DNA of 29,981 nucleotides from Hypsibius dujardini. Lineage: Eukaryota > Tardigrada > Eutardigrada > Parachela > Hypsibiidae. The stretch's first letter is position 1, and each line of letters begins with the position of its first letter. Positions 10,314 through 19,814 of the stretch are shown piece after piece. The notes below the pieces were generated by a model, which saw only the letters and a list, made by a program, of their open reading frames with translations, was not told the DNA's origin and did no database searches. Both the position numbers and the translations under genes were made by a program. The stretch is taken from positions 1 through 29,981 of the forward strand of contig LRSR01007199.1 in the NCBI GenBank assembly GCA_001579985.1. The letters are read 5' to 3'.

Positions 10314-10470
10314 TACTGTACTGCCGCGATTAAACCGGTCACTTTAGCCGCGCCTCCGTCACACGCGCTTGTGTGCTGAGTGAGCACACACACTCACACA
10401 CTCACACTCACACAGGTCGAATGCGCTGCCCGGGGAAAAAGTGACCGGTTTAATCGCGGCAGTACAGTAC
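10313..10470. mobile_element. 158-bp inverted-repeat element
   Basis: 33-bp perfect inverted arms (GTACTGTACTGCCGCGATTA to ACCGGTCACTTT) at 10313-10345 and 10438-10470. The loop carries a short CACACT repeat. It abuts the 295-bp inverted repeat directly. Confidence 0.8.
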
Positions 10471-10807
10471 TGAACATTCAAGTCATTAATAATCTACAGG
10501 GAACGGTAAAATATCAGCCACATTTCCGAGTTCCCTTTTTTTGTGTCTTAAAATTAGTGAATTAGACATGTTCAAATTTCTAATGACATGGAAATTTATT
10601 TATCATCACCAAACTTTAAGACTAATTTAATCTGTGAGGCGTGCGTGATTCTAGCTGGCTAGAGTCAATGGCACCGAAAAAAGGCGCGAGTGCCAAACTT
10701 CCCTGTAGGGCGGGGCGATACGGGCTTCGCTCCCATTGGCTGCAACGAGCTACCAGTTGATATTCCCGCCATTTACAGGTGCCGAAAATTGTTTCCCGAA
10801 CTGATCA

Positions 10808-10933
10808 TACCCACGTGGCAACAATCTTGCGCTGACCGATTTAAGCACTTCAACTCGGGGCTGTGTTTAGCCATTTCGTTGATCGAGTGTTATGGCTTAA
10901 CTCGGTTAGCGAAAGGTTTTTGCCACGTGTGTA
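10808..10933. mobile_element. 126-bp MITE-like element, CACGTGTGTA family
   Basis: Imperfect inverted arms of about 40 bp (CCACGTGGCAACAATCTTGC on the left; GCGAAAGGTTTTTGCCACGT reading into the right end). The interior matches the element at 13701 (ACTCGGG..CTGTGT and CGAGTGT). It encodes nothing. A GGGCGGGG box and an inverted CCAAT lie at 10706-10740, just outside, with no gene beside them. Confidence 0.75.
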
Positions 10934-11042
10934 TTCATGACTTCAAGACCACGTAAAGCTGCCGGAAAGTTTCGATGAAACATAGAAAACGATTTCCTCA
11001 ATTCAGGCAGATAAACTCACAAATCAAGCTGCGATCAGATCA

Positions 11043-11145
11043 AGTACAGACACAAGTACAGACACAGACACAGACACAGACACAGACACAGACACAGACA
11101 CAGACACAGACACAGACACAGACACAAGACACATAGACACATAGA
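11043..11145. repeat. (ACAGAC)n microsatellite
   Basis: Hexamer array of the same type as at 931-1051. The surrounding 10934-11582 has no recognised gene. Confidence 0.95.
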
Positions 11146-11582
11146 CCAGGGTACAGGAAAAGTCAAGGGGCCCATTCCAAGACCCCTCGCTCATACATGT
11201 AGCATAGCTCCTTACTCACACTGTTGCCCGATCATATTTCTGCCGAGGTCAAAGGGATTGCAAATGAGCAGATATTAGATTCGATAACTCCAGAAATTGT
11301 AAACCAAATCTTTGCTGTGTAAAGTAGAGACTCCAAAAAGAGTGCACGAATTAACCAATCCGCTAATTTGTGTCACTCAGACCTCTTTCACAATCTGCTG
11401 ATTGCTTCATTGATTGATTGGAAGAAATAAATGAATTTTAATTCAATTACACAGAACAGAATTCGCAGGCAACAGGGACGTTTCCTTTACGTCAAGTTGA
11501 CAGTAAGTCACAAAATAAGTTACGACAACAAATAAATGTTCGTATTCAGAACTCCTTTATTTACAGCAGGAACGCGACCGCC

Positions 11583-12022
11583 TGATCTAACTAGTACTGT
11601 ACTGTACTAACTAGTACTGTACGGTCCCGGAAATGGGCAAAAGGGGCGGGACAGGAGTGGAGCTCAGCCGGTTGATTTGTTGATTGTTTAAGTACTGTAT
11701 TTCCTCGATAGATGGCGACAGCGCACGAGCTGTATGACGTTAAATTGGTCCCCCCTCCTCCTTGTTCGCGTGTGCCCTGCCTGTGCCTGTACCTCGCATG
11801 CCATACAATCGTACACACACACTTTTCATGTCCTGTATTTCCGCGATAGATAGCGGCAGCGTACGAGCTGTGGAACGGTTAATCGGCCACGCGGCGCTTG
11901 TGCTGTGTGTACGGTGCACAGAGCCCGTGCACACGTTCCATTCCAGTACGACTGTCGCTATCTATCGCGGTAATACAGTATCACCCCTCCTCCCCGCCCC
12001 TTTTGCCCATTTCCGAGACCCT
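11583..12022. mobile_element. Inverted-repeat element, GGGCAAAAGGGGCGG family
   Basis: Outer arms at about 11623-11658 and 11985-12022 (GAAATGGGCAAAAGGGGCGG and its complement). Inner arms carry a TACTGTATT..CGATAGAT..GCGACAG motif at 11693 and, inverted, at 11944-11980; a further direct copy is at 11833. ACTAGTACTGTAC direct repeats precede it. A related unit lies at 29888-29981. Confidence 0.65.
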
Positions 12023-12189
12023 CCATTAGATTAGATTCTGTCGCTTACTGTACACACACAACACAAATACGGTTGCAATAATTTCAGTATCCATTCCTCT
12101 AATGTTTTATACTGTGCATTTTCTGCAGTCGTTTTCTCACTACCAGACAAAAGAACTACTGAAGGCGTTACACAATCAAGACACGCACC

Positions 12190-12560
12190 GACCGCGTGAC
12201 ATAATAAATAAAAGTCTCATTTGAATATCGATTCATATTTTTTTGACATTATATATAAATATAGTTATTATAAATATTTTAGTTATAATATAAAAATATT
12301 TTAGTTATAATATAAAAATATTTTAGTTATAATATAAAAATATTTTAGTTATAATGAACCATTTTTTCAGCAATTAAACTAATGTTTTAAATATACTGAT
12401 ATTTCAAGTGAATGTAGTGATTTTAAATGAAAATATTCTTTTAAATATCGATTTCTATTTTTTACTACAATTAACATAAAAATATCTAATATTTATAATT
12501 AAAAACCTCGTTTTAATTAATTTAAAATAGCTTTTAAATACATCATTTATTTTAACACTG
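12190..12560. repeat. AT-rich island with 23-bp tandem repeat
   Basis: Strongly AT-rich compared with its surroundings. 12276-12356 holds about 3.5 copies of a 23-bp unit containing ATATTTTAGTTATAATATAA. There is no coding sign. Confidence 0.85.
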
Positions 12561-12830
12561 CTAGTTATCTATGGCTGCGTGTAGTGTCCGTATTATAGAC
12601 CTTGCGTGACACATAAAATTCAAACGTAACTCTGACCGAGGCAGCAAAGATTTTCGCCTTTGCGTTGGGCGCCTGAATTGTATCTTGCGCGAGAAAACGC
12701 CAAACGTGTCACGCGTGAGACGAGTCATGATATAAATTATGCTAGCCTCGTCTCACTGTATTCAAATAGCTGATAACGGGTCATTCCTCTGACTCATGCA
12801 ATGCGTTCGGAAAGAAAGGTAAAAAGGAGC

Positions 12831-13107
12831 GCGGTCGCAGTACAGCTGTGACGGAATTACTTCTCCAGCCCACGCCCAAACCCATGCGCCCACTCGTAGA
12901 CTTAACATGTGTGGGCGCATGGGTGTGGGCGCATGGGTATGGGCGCATGGATGTGAGCGCATGGGTGTGGGCGCATGGGTGTGGGCGCATGGGTGTGGGC
13001 GCATGGGTGTGAGCGCATGAGTGTGGGCGCATGGGTGTGGGCGCATGGGTGTAGGCGCATGGGTGTGGGCTAAAAAGGTAATTCCGCCACAGCTGCACTA
13101 CGGGCGC
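12831..13107. mobile_element. Nested inverted repeat with minisatellite core
   Basis: Arms at 12831-12893 and about 13050-13107 share CAGCTGTG, CGGAATTAC, AGCCCAC and CCCATGCGCC. The interior, 12908-13072, is a minisatellite of about 12 copies of the 14-bp unit GTGGGCGCATGGGT. The arm tips contain the same word as the minisatellite, suggesting the array expanded from the arm. Confidence 0.75.
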
Positions 13108-13121
13108 GTATCTAAATTTAT

Positions 13122-13435
13122 GCTGTGGTTACTTTGGGTTCTGGTAGGGCAAGGGGGTAAAACGTATCAAATGAGTTTTGATTGATAGTGGTCACAGTAC
13201 TGCACATGTTACGGCATTATTGTCGTTTCTATCAGTTTCGTCCTCTTCCCGAAAGGGAACTTCGACATCTTTGCAACGCTTTCCACTGTAGTTTATCCAC
13301 GATATTATTAGTTCTTTATCAAGTCTGCTGATCTGGTCCAGAGATTTGACAGTCCGATAAATCAATCAGCAGCTAAGCCGATCAAACGAGTAATTGTCCC
13401 ATATGGCCCACCAGAACCCAAAGTAACCGCAGCAC
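13122..13435. mobile_element. 314-bp inverted repeat
   Basis: Arms 13122-13150 and 13405-13435 share GGTTACTTTGGGTTCTGGT with few mismatches. It lies inside the larger 12599-13541 inverted repeat. The interior has no coding sign. Confidence 0.65.
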
Positions 13436-13700
13436 AGCTGTGCGCAATCCCGAGACTCGAGAAACGAGGCATTTGTAATTTTTACGCTTCTTTGCTGCCT
13501 CGGTCAGGGTTACGTTTAAAATTGTATGTGCCACGCAAGGTTTATATTCCCTTATGCCTCGACCGTCAAACCGCTTCATACGCGGGAACCGGTTTTTGGT
13601 GTGTCGCCGCGCCGCGCCACACTTTGTCGCGGTGCCCAGTTATCAAAAGTGTTATGGCCATCAAAATACACCACAATCACACGCCACGTGGTCGGTTATA

Positions 13701-13827
13701 CTACACACGTGGCAAAATTCTTGCGCTGACCGAATTGAGCACTTTAACTCGGGGGCTGTGTACAACAGCGATGCAACGAGTGTAATAGCTTAATTCGGTT
13801 AGCACACGGTTTTTGCCACGTGTGTAG
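13701..13827. mobile_element. 127-bp MITE-like element, CACGTGTGTA family
   Basis: Best-preserved copy of the family. The arms begin CTACACACGTGGCAAAA on both ends when read inward, and extend about 40 bp (TTGCGCTGACCGAATTGAGC against the inverted right arm). Same size and interior as 10808-10933. Confidence 0.8.
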
Positions 13828-14182
13828 TTCTCGCGGTGCCGCCCATTTCCCCTCTCGACAACACTTGTTGCGCGACGACTCGCGCGCTCAGTCTCAGGGG
13901 ATCAAGACGGAGAGACCAAAAACGGCAGAATATGAATTGTGTGCGTTATACATATTGTCGCAGATATGGTGGAACTTTTATTTCGAGCTGCCTCCTCGTT
14001 CACATGGCGAAGTCTGAGTAGCGCACCGTGTTTTTGATCGAGTTTTGTAGGTCTCGGATTTTTGTTTCCGCACGCCATTGGCACGTTCGAGAATCCAATC
14101 TCCCACCACCACTGATCCCTTTAGTTTGCTTGTATACCGGAACCGGAAGTGTCAGAGAACCTCTATTGAGGAAGAGATTTAG

Positions 14183-14277
14183 GACGTTTGTCTGGAGCTG
14201 GAGTGTTTTCCTGAGGGAGAGGAAGACGACGACGACCGTGATGGCCAACCGATGACTGAAAGCGTCTTCAAGAACAG
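14183..14277 (+). CDS. Possible orphan exon upstream of YAP
   Basis: Flanked by ATTTAG on the left and CAG|GTGAAT on the right, it reads DVCLELECFPEGEEDDDDRD and on to MTESVFKN in one frame, which looks like an acidic protein segment. I found no phase-compatible partner. It could be a 5' exon of a YAP isoform, part of another gene, or chance. 13828-14182 holds no firm feature. Confidence 0.25.
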
Positions 14278-14595
14278 GTGAATATCGACTTCTCTTCCTC
14301 TAGAACTTTGTCTGCGTTTTGGGATTCCTTTTGTGGGTCTGGCCCAAGTTTGTCTGTTTACCTTCGAAGGACGCAGCACTGGTTTTTAACAAGTTTTATG
14401 CGCGTTTTATGTGACGTCTTAACCCGATTAAGACCGTTAAATGTGCCTGAAAATTGCTTTTTGCCTCGTACAATTGACAGATCGAGAGCCTTCACTTCCT
14501 CCGGTTAACCGTATTGATCATTTACTGTATTCAATCCTTATTGGGAATCACTTACGTCCGCTTCATTTGCGACTGCATATTTTAACACAGATCTG

Positions 14596-14890
14596 TGTGT
14601 CTGTCTGTGTGTGTGTGTGTCTGTGTGTCTGTGTGTCTGTGTGTCTGTCTGTCTGTCAGTCTGTCTGTCTGTTGACCTGTCTGTCAGTCTATGGATCTGT
14701 CTGTCCGTCTGCTGTCTGTGTGTACGTATGTCTGTATGTCTGTTTGCCAGTCTGTCTGCTGGTATGTCTGCCTGCCTGCTTGTCCGCCTGCCACCCCGGC
14801 AGTGACGGTACGCCTGCACGTATGCCTGTCTAGTGTCTGCCTGAATGTTTCACACCTATCTGTCTGCCTGCATGTCAGTTTTTCTGTGTG
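14596..14890. repeat. TGTC/TGTG-rich imperfect microsatellite
   Basis: Degenerate tetranucleotide array (GTCT, GTGT, GCCT). It produces false ORFs on both strands. Confidence 0.9.
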
Positions 14891-15040
14891 TCCACGTCCT
14901 TGAAATGTATCCGTAATCACGTATGTCTGCCATCCTTTTTTGATCTGCAGTAAGACTTATCATGAAGGTTCGGTTTCTGATTTTCCCGATGTAATCGCAC
15001 AGCTATCTTTTAATGGAAATTCCCAATTTATCATTTGCAG

Positions 15041-15294
15041 TTATCGCAGACACTTTTGGCTGATATGAGCCAGCGCCCAGAGAGGAACTACTCTCATCAC
15101 GTCCCTTCCTCGGTAAGTGGTCGCAGTCGCACTTGCTTTTGGACGGACACTTGTTCCTTCCTTCGCGTCTCATAATTTTCGCTTTCTCCGTTTTATGTCT
15201 TCAGACCAGCCAGACAGAAAGCGCCAGACAGGCTCACCTTGTCTGTCTGCCTTATTACCCTCGGTGTCTTGGGCGTCAAGATTTGCATTATTGA
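15041..15294 (+). CDS. Possible two-exon tail of an unidentified gene
   Basis: 15041-15112 (after TTTGCAG, before GTAAGT) reads LSQTLLADMSQRPERNYS and on to VPSS. It joins in phase 0 to 15205-15294 (after GTCTTCAG), ending CLGRQDLHY and a stop. Splice sites are good and composition is protein-like, but no family is recognised and the frame does not link to the 14183 exon. It ends 308 bp before the YAP start. It may be an alternative YAP leader or an unrelated small gene. Confidence 0.25.
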
Positions 15295-15601
15295 CTGACC
15301 GGTGGTCGCAGCGGGAGAGTGACGCGAAAGGAGTCGGGGGAGAAGTGACCTGTTAACCGGTAAGATCGGGCTTGAGAAGGGAGACAAAGACGAAGGCTTT
15401 CTTTCGTTGAATTGTTAACACAACCACTGATGGGGAACACATTGTCTGCGTGGTCAACAGGTTGACCTCTCTTCTTTCTCCTCTCACGCACTTTTCGTTC
15501 CAAGTTCTCACGCGCTGCTTCGAGTTATATTCGGCGTCCGATTTTCTGGATCTGCGCTCCGCTACATTTTTTTTACTTCGGACCCACGAAAATTACCTGA
15601 C

Positions 15602-15971
15602 ATGGAGGAGGAGACAGGAGTTACTATTATCACTCGACAACAAGGCCCGTCCATTATCCACGAGCGGTCGGACTCCAAAAATTTGTTGAACGACTTGTTC
15701 AATGTCCAGAATCAGCAGTCAGACAAACCGACTCTCCGCAATCGCAACTTGCCATCAAATTTCTTCATTCCGCCGAACGGAGCTGGGACAACTAAGGAGT
15801 TTAACGGTACTGCAAACGCGGGACCTTGTAAGTTTGACAATCGAACATTCATGTCTGTTTCCTACAAGCTTTTTCTTGCCTGTCTGACTGTTTTTCTTTT
15901 TCCCTGACTGCTTACCAGTGTATCTGCCTGTCTCTGTCTATCCGATTCTCTGAGTAATCCCTGTCTGTCTA

Positions 15972-16002
<31 letters not shown>

Positions 16003-16003
16003 A

Positions 16004-16048
<45 letters not shown>

Positions 16049-18148
16049 TTCTTTGTTTGTCCGCCAATCTGGTCGTCTATCTGCCTCCCTATTTACTTGT
16101 CTGTTTGCCTGCAAGACTAAATCCCGTATTATCCCTTGACACAGACGTTCACGTGAGAGTGAGATCAGCTCCCGCATCTATCGACCAAACCCTATCCCTT
16201 CCACCGGAAGTTCCCACCAATCTGCCTCCCTCGTCCACCTACCAAACTGTCACGGCCAGCGTGAACCACCAACAACAACAGCAGCAGCAGCATTTCCAGC
16301 AAGCTCATAACCGGCACAAGAGCGTCCCCGCTCCTCATCCGATCAACCCGCAGATCTACAACACCGTCAACATCAACCAGCACTATGAGCTAGGTTATCT
16401 CCAGGACAGCCGGATAGTCTTTCGAAAGTGAGTGAAGAGTGGGGGGGGGGGAAACACGCGCAACATTCCGACGTGCCGGAATGCGAACTGGAAGAAGTGA
16501 AGTGTCTGTCAGTCTGTCTGTCTGTCAGTCTGTGAGGTGTCTGGCGAGAGAGTGTCATTATTGTTTTGTGCTTGTGATAGCCGGACAACAAATGCTCACT
16601 ACCCCGATAGTCCAACCATTCGTGACCAGATTCTCGGGGCGCTTCCGGCGCAGTGGCACAGGAACGTGGACGACCGCGGGGAAGTGTATTATGTCGACGA
16701 GGGGACCAAGACCACCAGCTGGTTCGACCCGCGTTTACGTAAGTTTACCGCTCCCAGTTCGGTGTCAGCAAGGCAGAATTCTCGGTATTAGTGCCGGTTC
16801 GTCAAGTGTGTCCAGGACCTTATCTGTTGTGTTGTGCAGTGTGCGCGTGCAGTCTTGTCATCATAACTTCATAACCTCCTTGACTGATATCGCTGTTTAA
16901 ACGGCAGGGCGTTTTCGCTGTGAAATGCCTTTGTGTCTGGGTTGTAAGTCTGCTTTCTCCAGTGAGAAGACATTTTTGTTTACAGTTTACAGGAACATCC
17001 ACTCTTTAGTTGATGGATAACGCTTGCCTTTCCAAAGAGTCTTATCGTGAATGTCTGTCTGACTCACTAGTTGACTATTTGACTAGTTGACTATTTGGCT
17101 AGTTGACTAGTTGACTAGTTGATCAGCTGACTAGCTGACTATTTGACTAGTTGACTAGTTGACTAGCTGACTAGTTGACTAGTTGATCAGCTGACTAGCT
17201 GACTAGCTGACTATTTGACTAGTTGACTAGCTGACTAGTTGACTAGTTGATCAGCTGACTAGCTGACTATTTGACTAGTTGACTAGTTGACTAGTTGAGC
17301 ATCTTTCTGTTTTATCGGGAAGGTCTTGTCTGTCGTTTAATGAATGTCTGTCTGCGTTATTTTGCATCTGGGCCGATCTGTCTGTTGCCTTAAACACAGT
17401 GCTTTAGTTGCCCGATGTGCTTCCGTTTTCCTTTAGGCTATTTTCTCAGTTCACAGAAAGAAATCAGCAACACAATTTTCAATGAAAGTCTTCTACTCTC
17501 TCTCTCTCAACAGCTCGGGAAATCCAAGAACCGTTCGTCCACAGTCGACACCAGCAAAACCAAAGCAATCAGAGCCAACAGCAGCAGCAGCAGTTGTTGA
17601 ATGGTCCTCGTGCCCTTCCTGCACAGCAACGACCTGCAGGCTCATCGTCCATGGGTCACAGCAGCCAGCCTTCTATGATGCAGCAGCTAATGCAGCAGTC
17701 ATTGCAGCCTACCAATTTCGTCCAGTCACAGGGAGGAGGCTATAGTGGAGGTGTTCACCATGGCCGGTCGTTGTCCATCCCAGCCGTCATGTCTCAACCG
17801 CTTTCCCCTGCTCCAGTGCAACAGCAGACTGTTCGGCTTCCGCAGCAGCAGCAGACGCGGCTGCATGAACTGGAAATGGAGCGGGAAAATATGCGGCAGC
17901 GGCAGAAGGAAATCCAAAAACTACAGGTACTTACAAGACTTATCTGCTTGTGACCTCGAAATACTGCAACGTCTGATGCCCTTTCTTCGCTCTGTAGTTG
18001 TTCAATCAGCAACCGGCTTTCCCCACGTCTGATCCCAACGTACAAATGGGAATGCAGGTACATTCTTTTGGAAAAAAAACACCAGCAACTCAGACAGAGA
18101 GACAGACAGACAGACAGAGAAACAGACAGAGAGACAGACAGATAGAGA

Positions 18149-18201
<53 letters not shown>

Positions 18202-19041
18202 GCCAGAGAGGCAGACAGACAAATAAACAAATAGACAATACAGGCAGAGACACGTTGCAGTCGTCCCAGTTTCGATTTATGAATGAGAATTTACCACTTT
18301 GAAGAATTTACGCTATAATCACTGAAGTTGGACTTACAGGAGCACATGATGAGGAGGCAAATGGGCGATGAATACTTGGGATCTCCCATCTCTCCGTTAG
18401 CCAGTTTGCGGTCCACCGATCCCTTCCTCTACCATGGGCGGCAGGAAAGCGGCGACTCCGGCTGTTTCAGCGCCAGCCATCCCCACACTCCGGAGAACTT
18501 CCTATCCCAGAATATGGAAGAGCTGTCCCTGTACGCCGGCACCAGGGACGACTGGCAGCAGGGCGGGTCCTCGATGGACGTGACGGTTGCTCCGTCTGAC
18601 AGCATGACCGGCGCACACCAACAGGATCAAATCATGTCCGATGAACCTGTACGTGTGTACTACACACATGGCCACAATTCTGGGTGGCAGAGTTCGAGCC
18701 ATCAGAGTGGTCTGAGTTTGAGCCACTCTTGAGAAATTCCGCCAAAAATAAGCAAGTTCAATCAATCGATCAGTTGAGTAAAGGCTGCATGGTCAGCTGT
18801 GGTCAAGAGCGCGTGCGCGCGGTGACTGAATTCGGCTCGAACTCGGACCACCCAAAATTGTGGCCACGTGTGTACGCATCCAACCGGGTCGCCGCGAACG
18901 TTGTTCGTTTGTACTTTTGATGCCGTTTGTAATTTTACGCTTTACTTTTCACAGGACTTGTCGGACATTTACTTCAGCGATCTGGAGTCAGTTCTCCGGA
19001 ACGACAAACCGGACCCTTACGCGAACGTTACCTGGTTGTAA
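15602..19041 (+). CDS. YAP1: Transcriptional co-activator YAP/Yorkie homologue
   Basis: Hippo-pathway effector that binds TEAD in the nucleus and is retained in the cytoplasm by LATS phosphorylation and 14-3-3. Exons: 15602-15827, 16145-16427, 16581-16738, 17514-17926, 17998-18057, 18340-18648, 18955-19041. All are in phase, giving 511 aa (human 504). TEAD-binding region, residues 22-58: DLF at 31-33 and the loop RNLPSNFFIPP at 48-58. HxRxxS motifs start at 78 (HVRVRSAP, the S127-type 14-3-3 site), 130, 305 and 412. The last, HGRQES followed by GDSG, matches the S397 phosphodegron. One WW domain at 191-222 (W195, YY206-207, W217, P220). A Q-rich linker is followed by a coiled coil near 337-360. 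The tail DLESVLR..VTWL is a PDZ ligand as in YAP. Odd points: Asn at the TEAD-contact Ser, and Glu210 at the WW ligand His. The ATG at 15602 has a GACATGG context and no AG acceptor closely upstream. Confidence 0.95.
15958..16070. repeat. (GTCT)n microsatellite in YAP intron 1
   Basis: Tetranucleotide array between exons 15602-15827 and 16145-16427. The pyrimidine-rich sense strand continues close to the acceptor at 16144. Confidence 0.95.
17060..17297. repeat. TTGACTAG minisatellite in YAP intron 3
   Basis: About 25 imperfect 8-9 bp units of the type (T/C)TGACTAG, with GATCAGC and GACTATT variants arranged in a higher-order pattern of roughly 55-60 bp. It lies in the 775-bp intron between exons 16581-16738 and 17514-17926. 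Confidence 0.9.
18094..18236. repeat. (CAGA)n microsatellite in YAP intron 5
   Basis: ACAG tetranucleotide array starting 37 nt after the exon ending at 18057. Confidence 0.95.
18661..18874. mobile_element. 214-bp inverted-repeat element in YAP intron 6
   Basis: Arms begin TACACACATGGCCACAATTC on the left and, read inward from the right end, TACACACGTGGCCACAATTT. The inverted match runs about 40 bp, to GTTCGAGCC. The tip resembles the CACGTGTGTA family at 10808 and 13701, but the interior differs. The left arm starts 13 nt after the exon end at 18648, and the splice donor GTACGTGTGTAC itself resembles the arm tip. Confidence 0.75.
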
Positions 19042-19288
19042 ATGCTTCACCGGACGACGTTCGCTGTGAGACTTTTTTGGGTTAATTCCAATTTGAATTT
19101 TGTAATATAAAAAAGAAGCCTGAACCTCTTTCCAATATTCGGAAGGAGGGTTTCGTGGTTGTCTGCCTACATGGTTGTCTGTTTTGTCGCTGTACAACCG
19201 TAAAACACGCGACTCAGTGTCGTTTCTACTTTACTGTCTCAAACTCCAAACTTCCAACGGCCGGCTCTGAACAAACGGTTCGATAGAA

Positions 19289-19294
19289 AATAAA
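19289..19294 (+). promoter_or_regulatory. YAP1: Polyadenylation signal AATAAA for YAP gene
   Basis: First AATAAA after the YAP stop, about 250 nt downstream. It is a plausible 3' end, not confirmed. Confidence 0.4.
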
Positions 19295-19814
19295 CTCACG
19301 TGACCGTTCGAATCTCGGGACTCTCTGACTGGAGCTTTACGGCAGTTAATATGTCACGTGACGTCGATAAGCGTAAATGCGATCTGTATTTACGCTATTT
19401 TTAAAGTTAACCTCTGTATTTCCCGGACAGATCCCACATTTGAGTATTTATGTTTTGCATCGGTTTTACCTATGGTTGATTGGTTGATTGATATGGCCTT
19501 ATAAGGTTATTTGATTTAACACACCAATACCGCTCGATTGATTGATTGATTCGGCTCTACAAATCACAGAAAGGAGATCTCATGGAAACAAGCGACTCTG
19601 GGCCGTTATTTTACGCCCCGAAAAATTGTGAAGGTGTATAAATCAATTGCACTTCTCCTAACAAAAAAAGAGAAAGGACTTGTGGAAACACAAATAGGGG
19701 AAAAATTCCCCAACCAGCAAAGGGAGAAAACTGAATTGATTGACGGTGCCTTGATTGACGGCTGGAATTTAAGCCTTCACAGAAACCGACGCGGCACACC
19801 CGAAATAGCGCCAA

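Larger units (their letters stand above)
12599..13541. mobile_element. Large foldback element with about 60-bp inverted ends
   Basis: The left end 12599-12658 (CCTTGCGTGACACATA..AACGTAAC..TGACCGAGGCAGCAAAGA) is repeated inverted at 13479-13541 with about 85-90 percent identity by eye. The 820-bp interior holds two further inverted repeats, so this looks like a composite of nested non-autonomous elements. No transposase was seen. Confidence 0.7.

Noticed and set aside
12908-13072. CRISPR-like array
   Set aside because: Units are contiguous 14-bp repeats with no spacers, and the setting is eukaryotic.
12762-13098. His-Thr-Pro-Met repeat protein on the minus strand
   Set aside because: Translation of the 14-bp GTGGGCGCATGGGT minisatellite within an inverted repeat.
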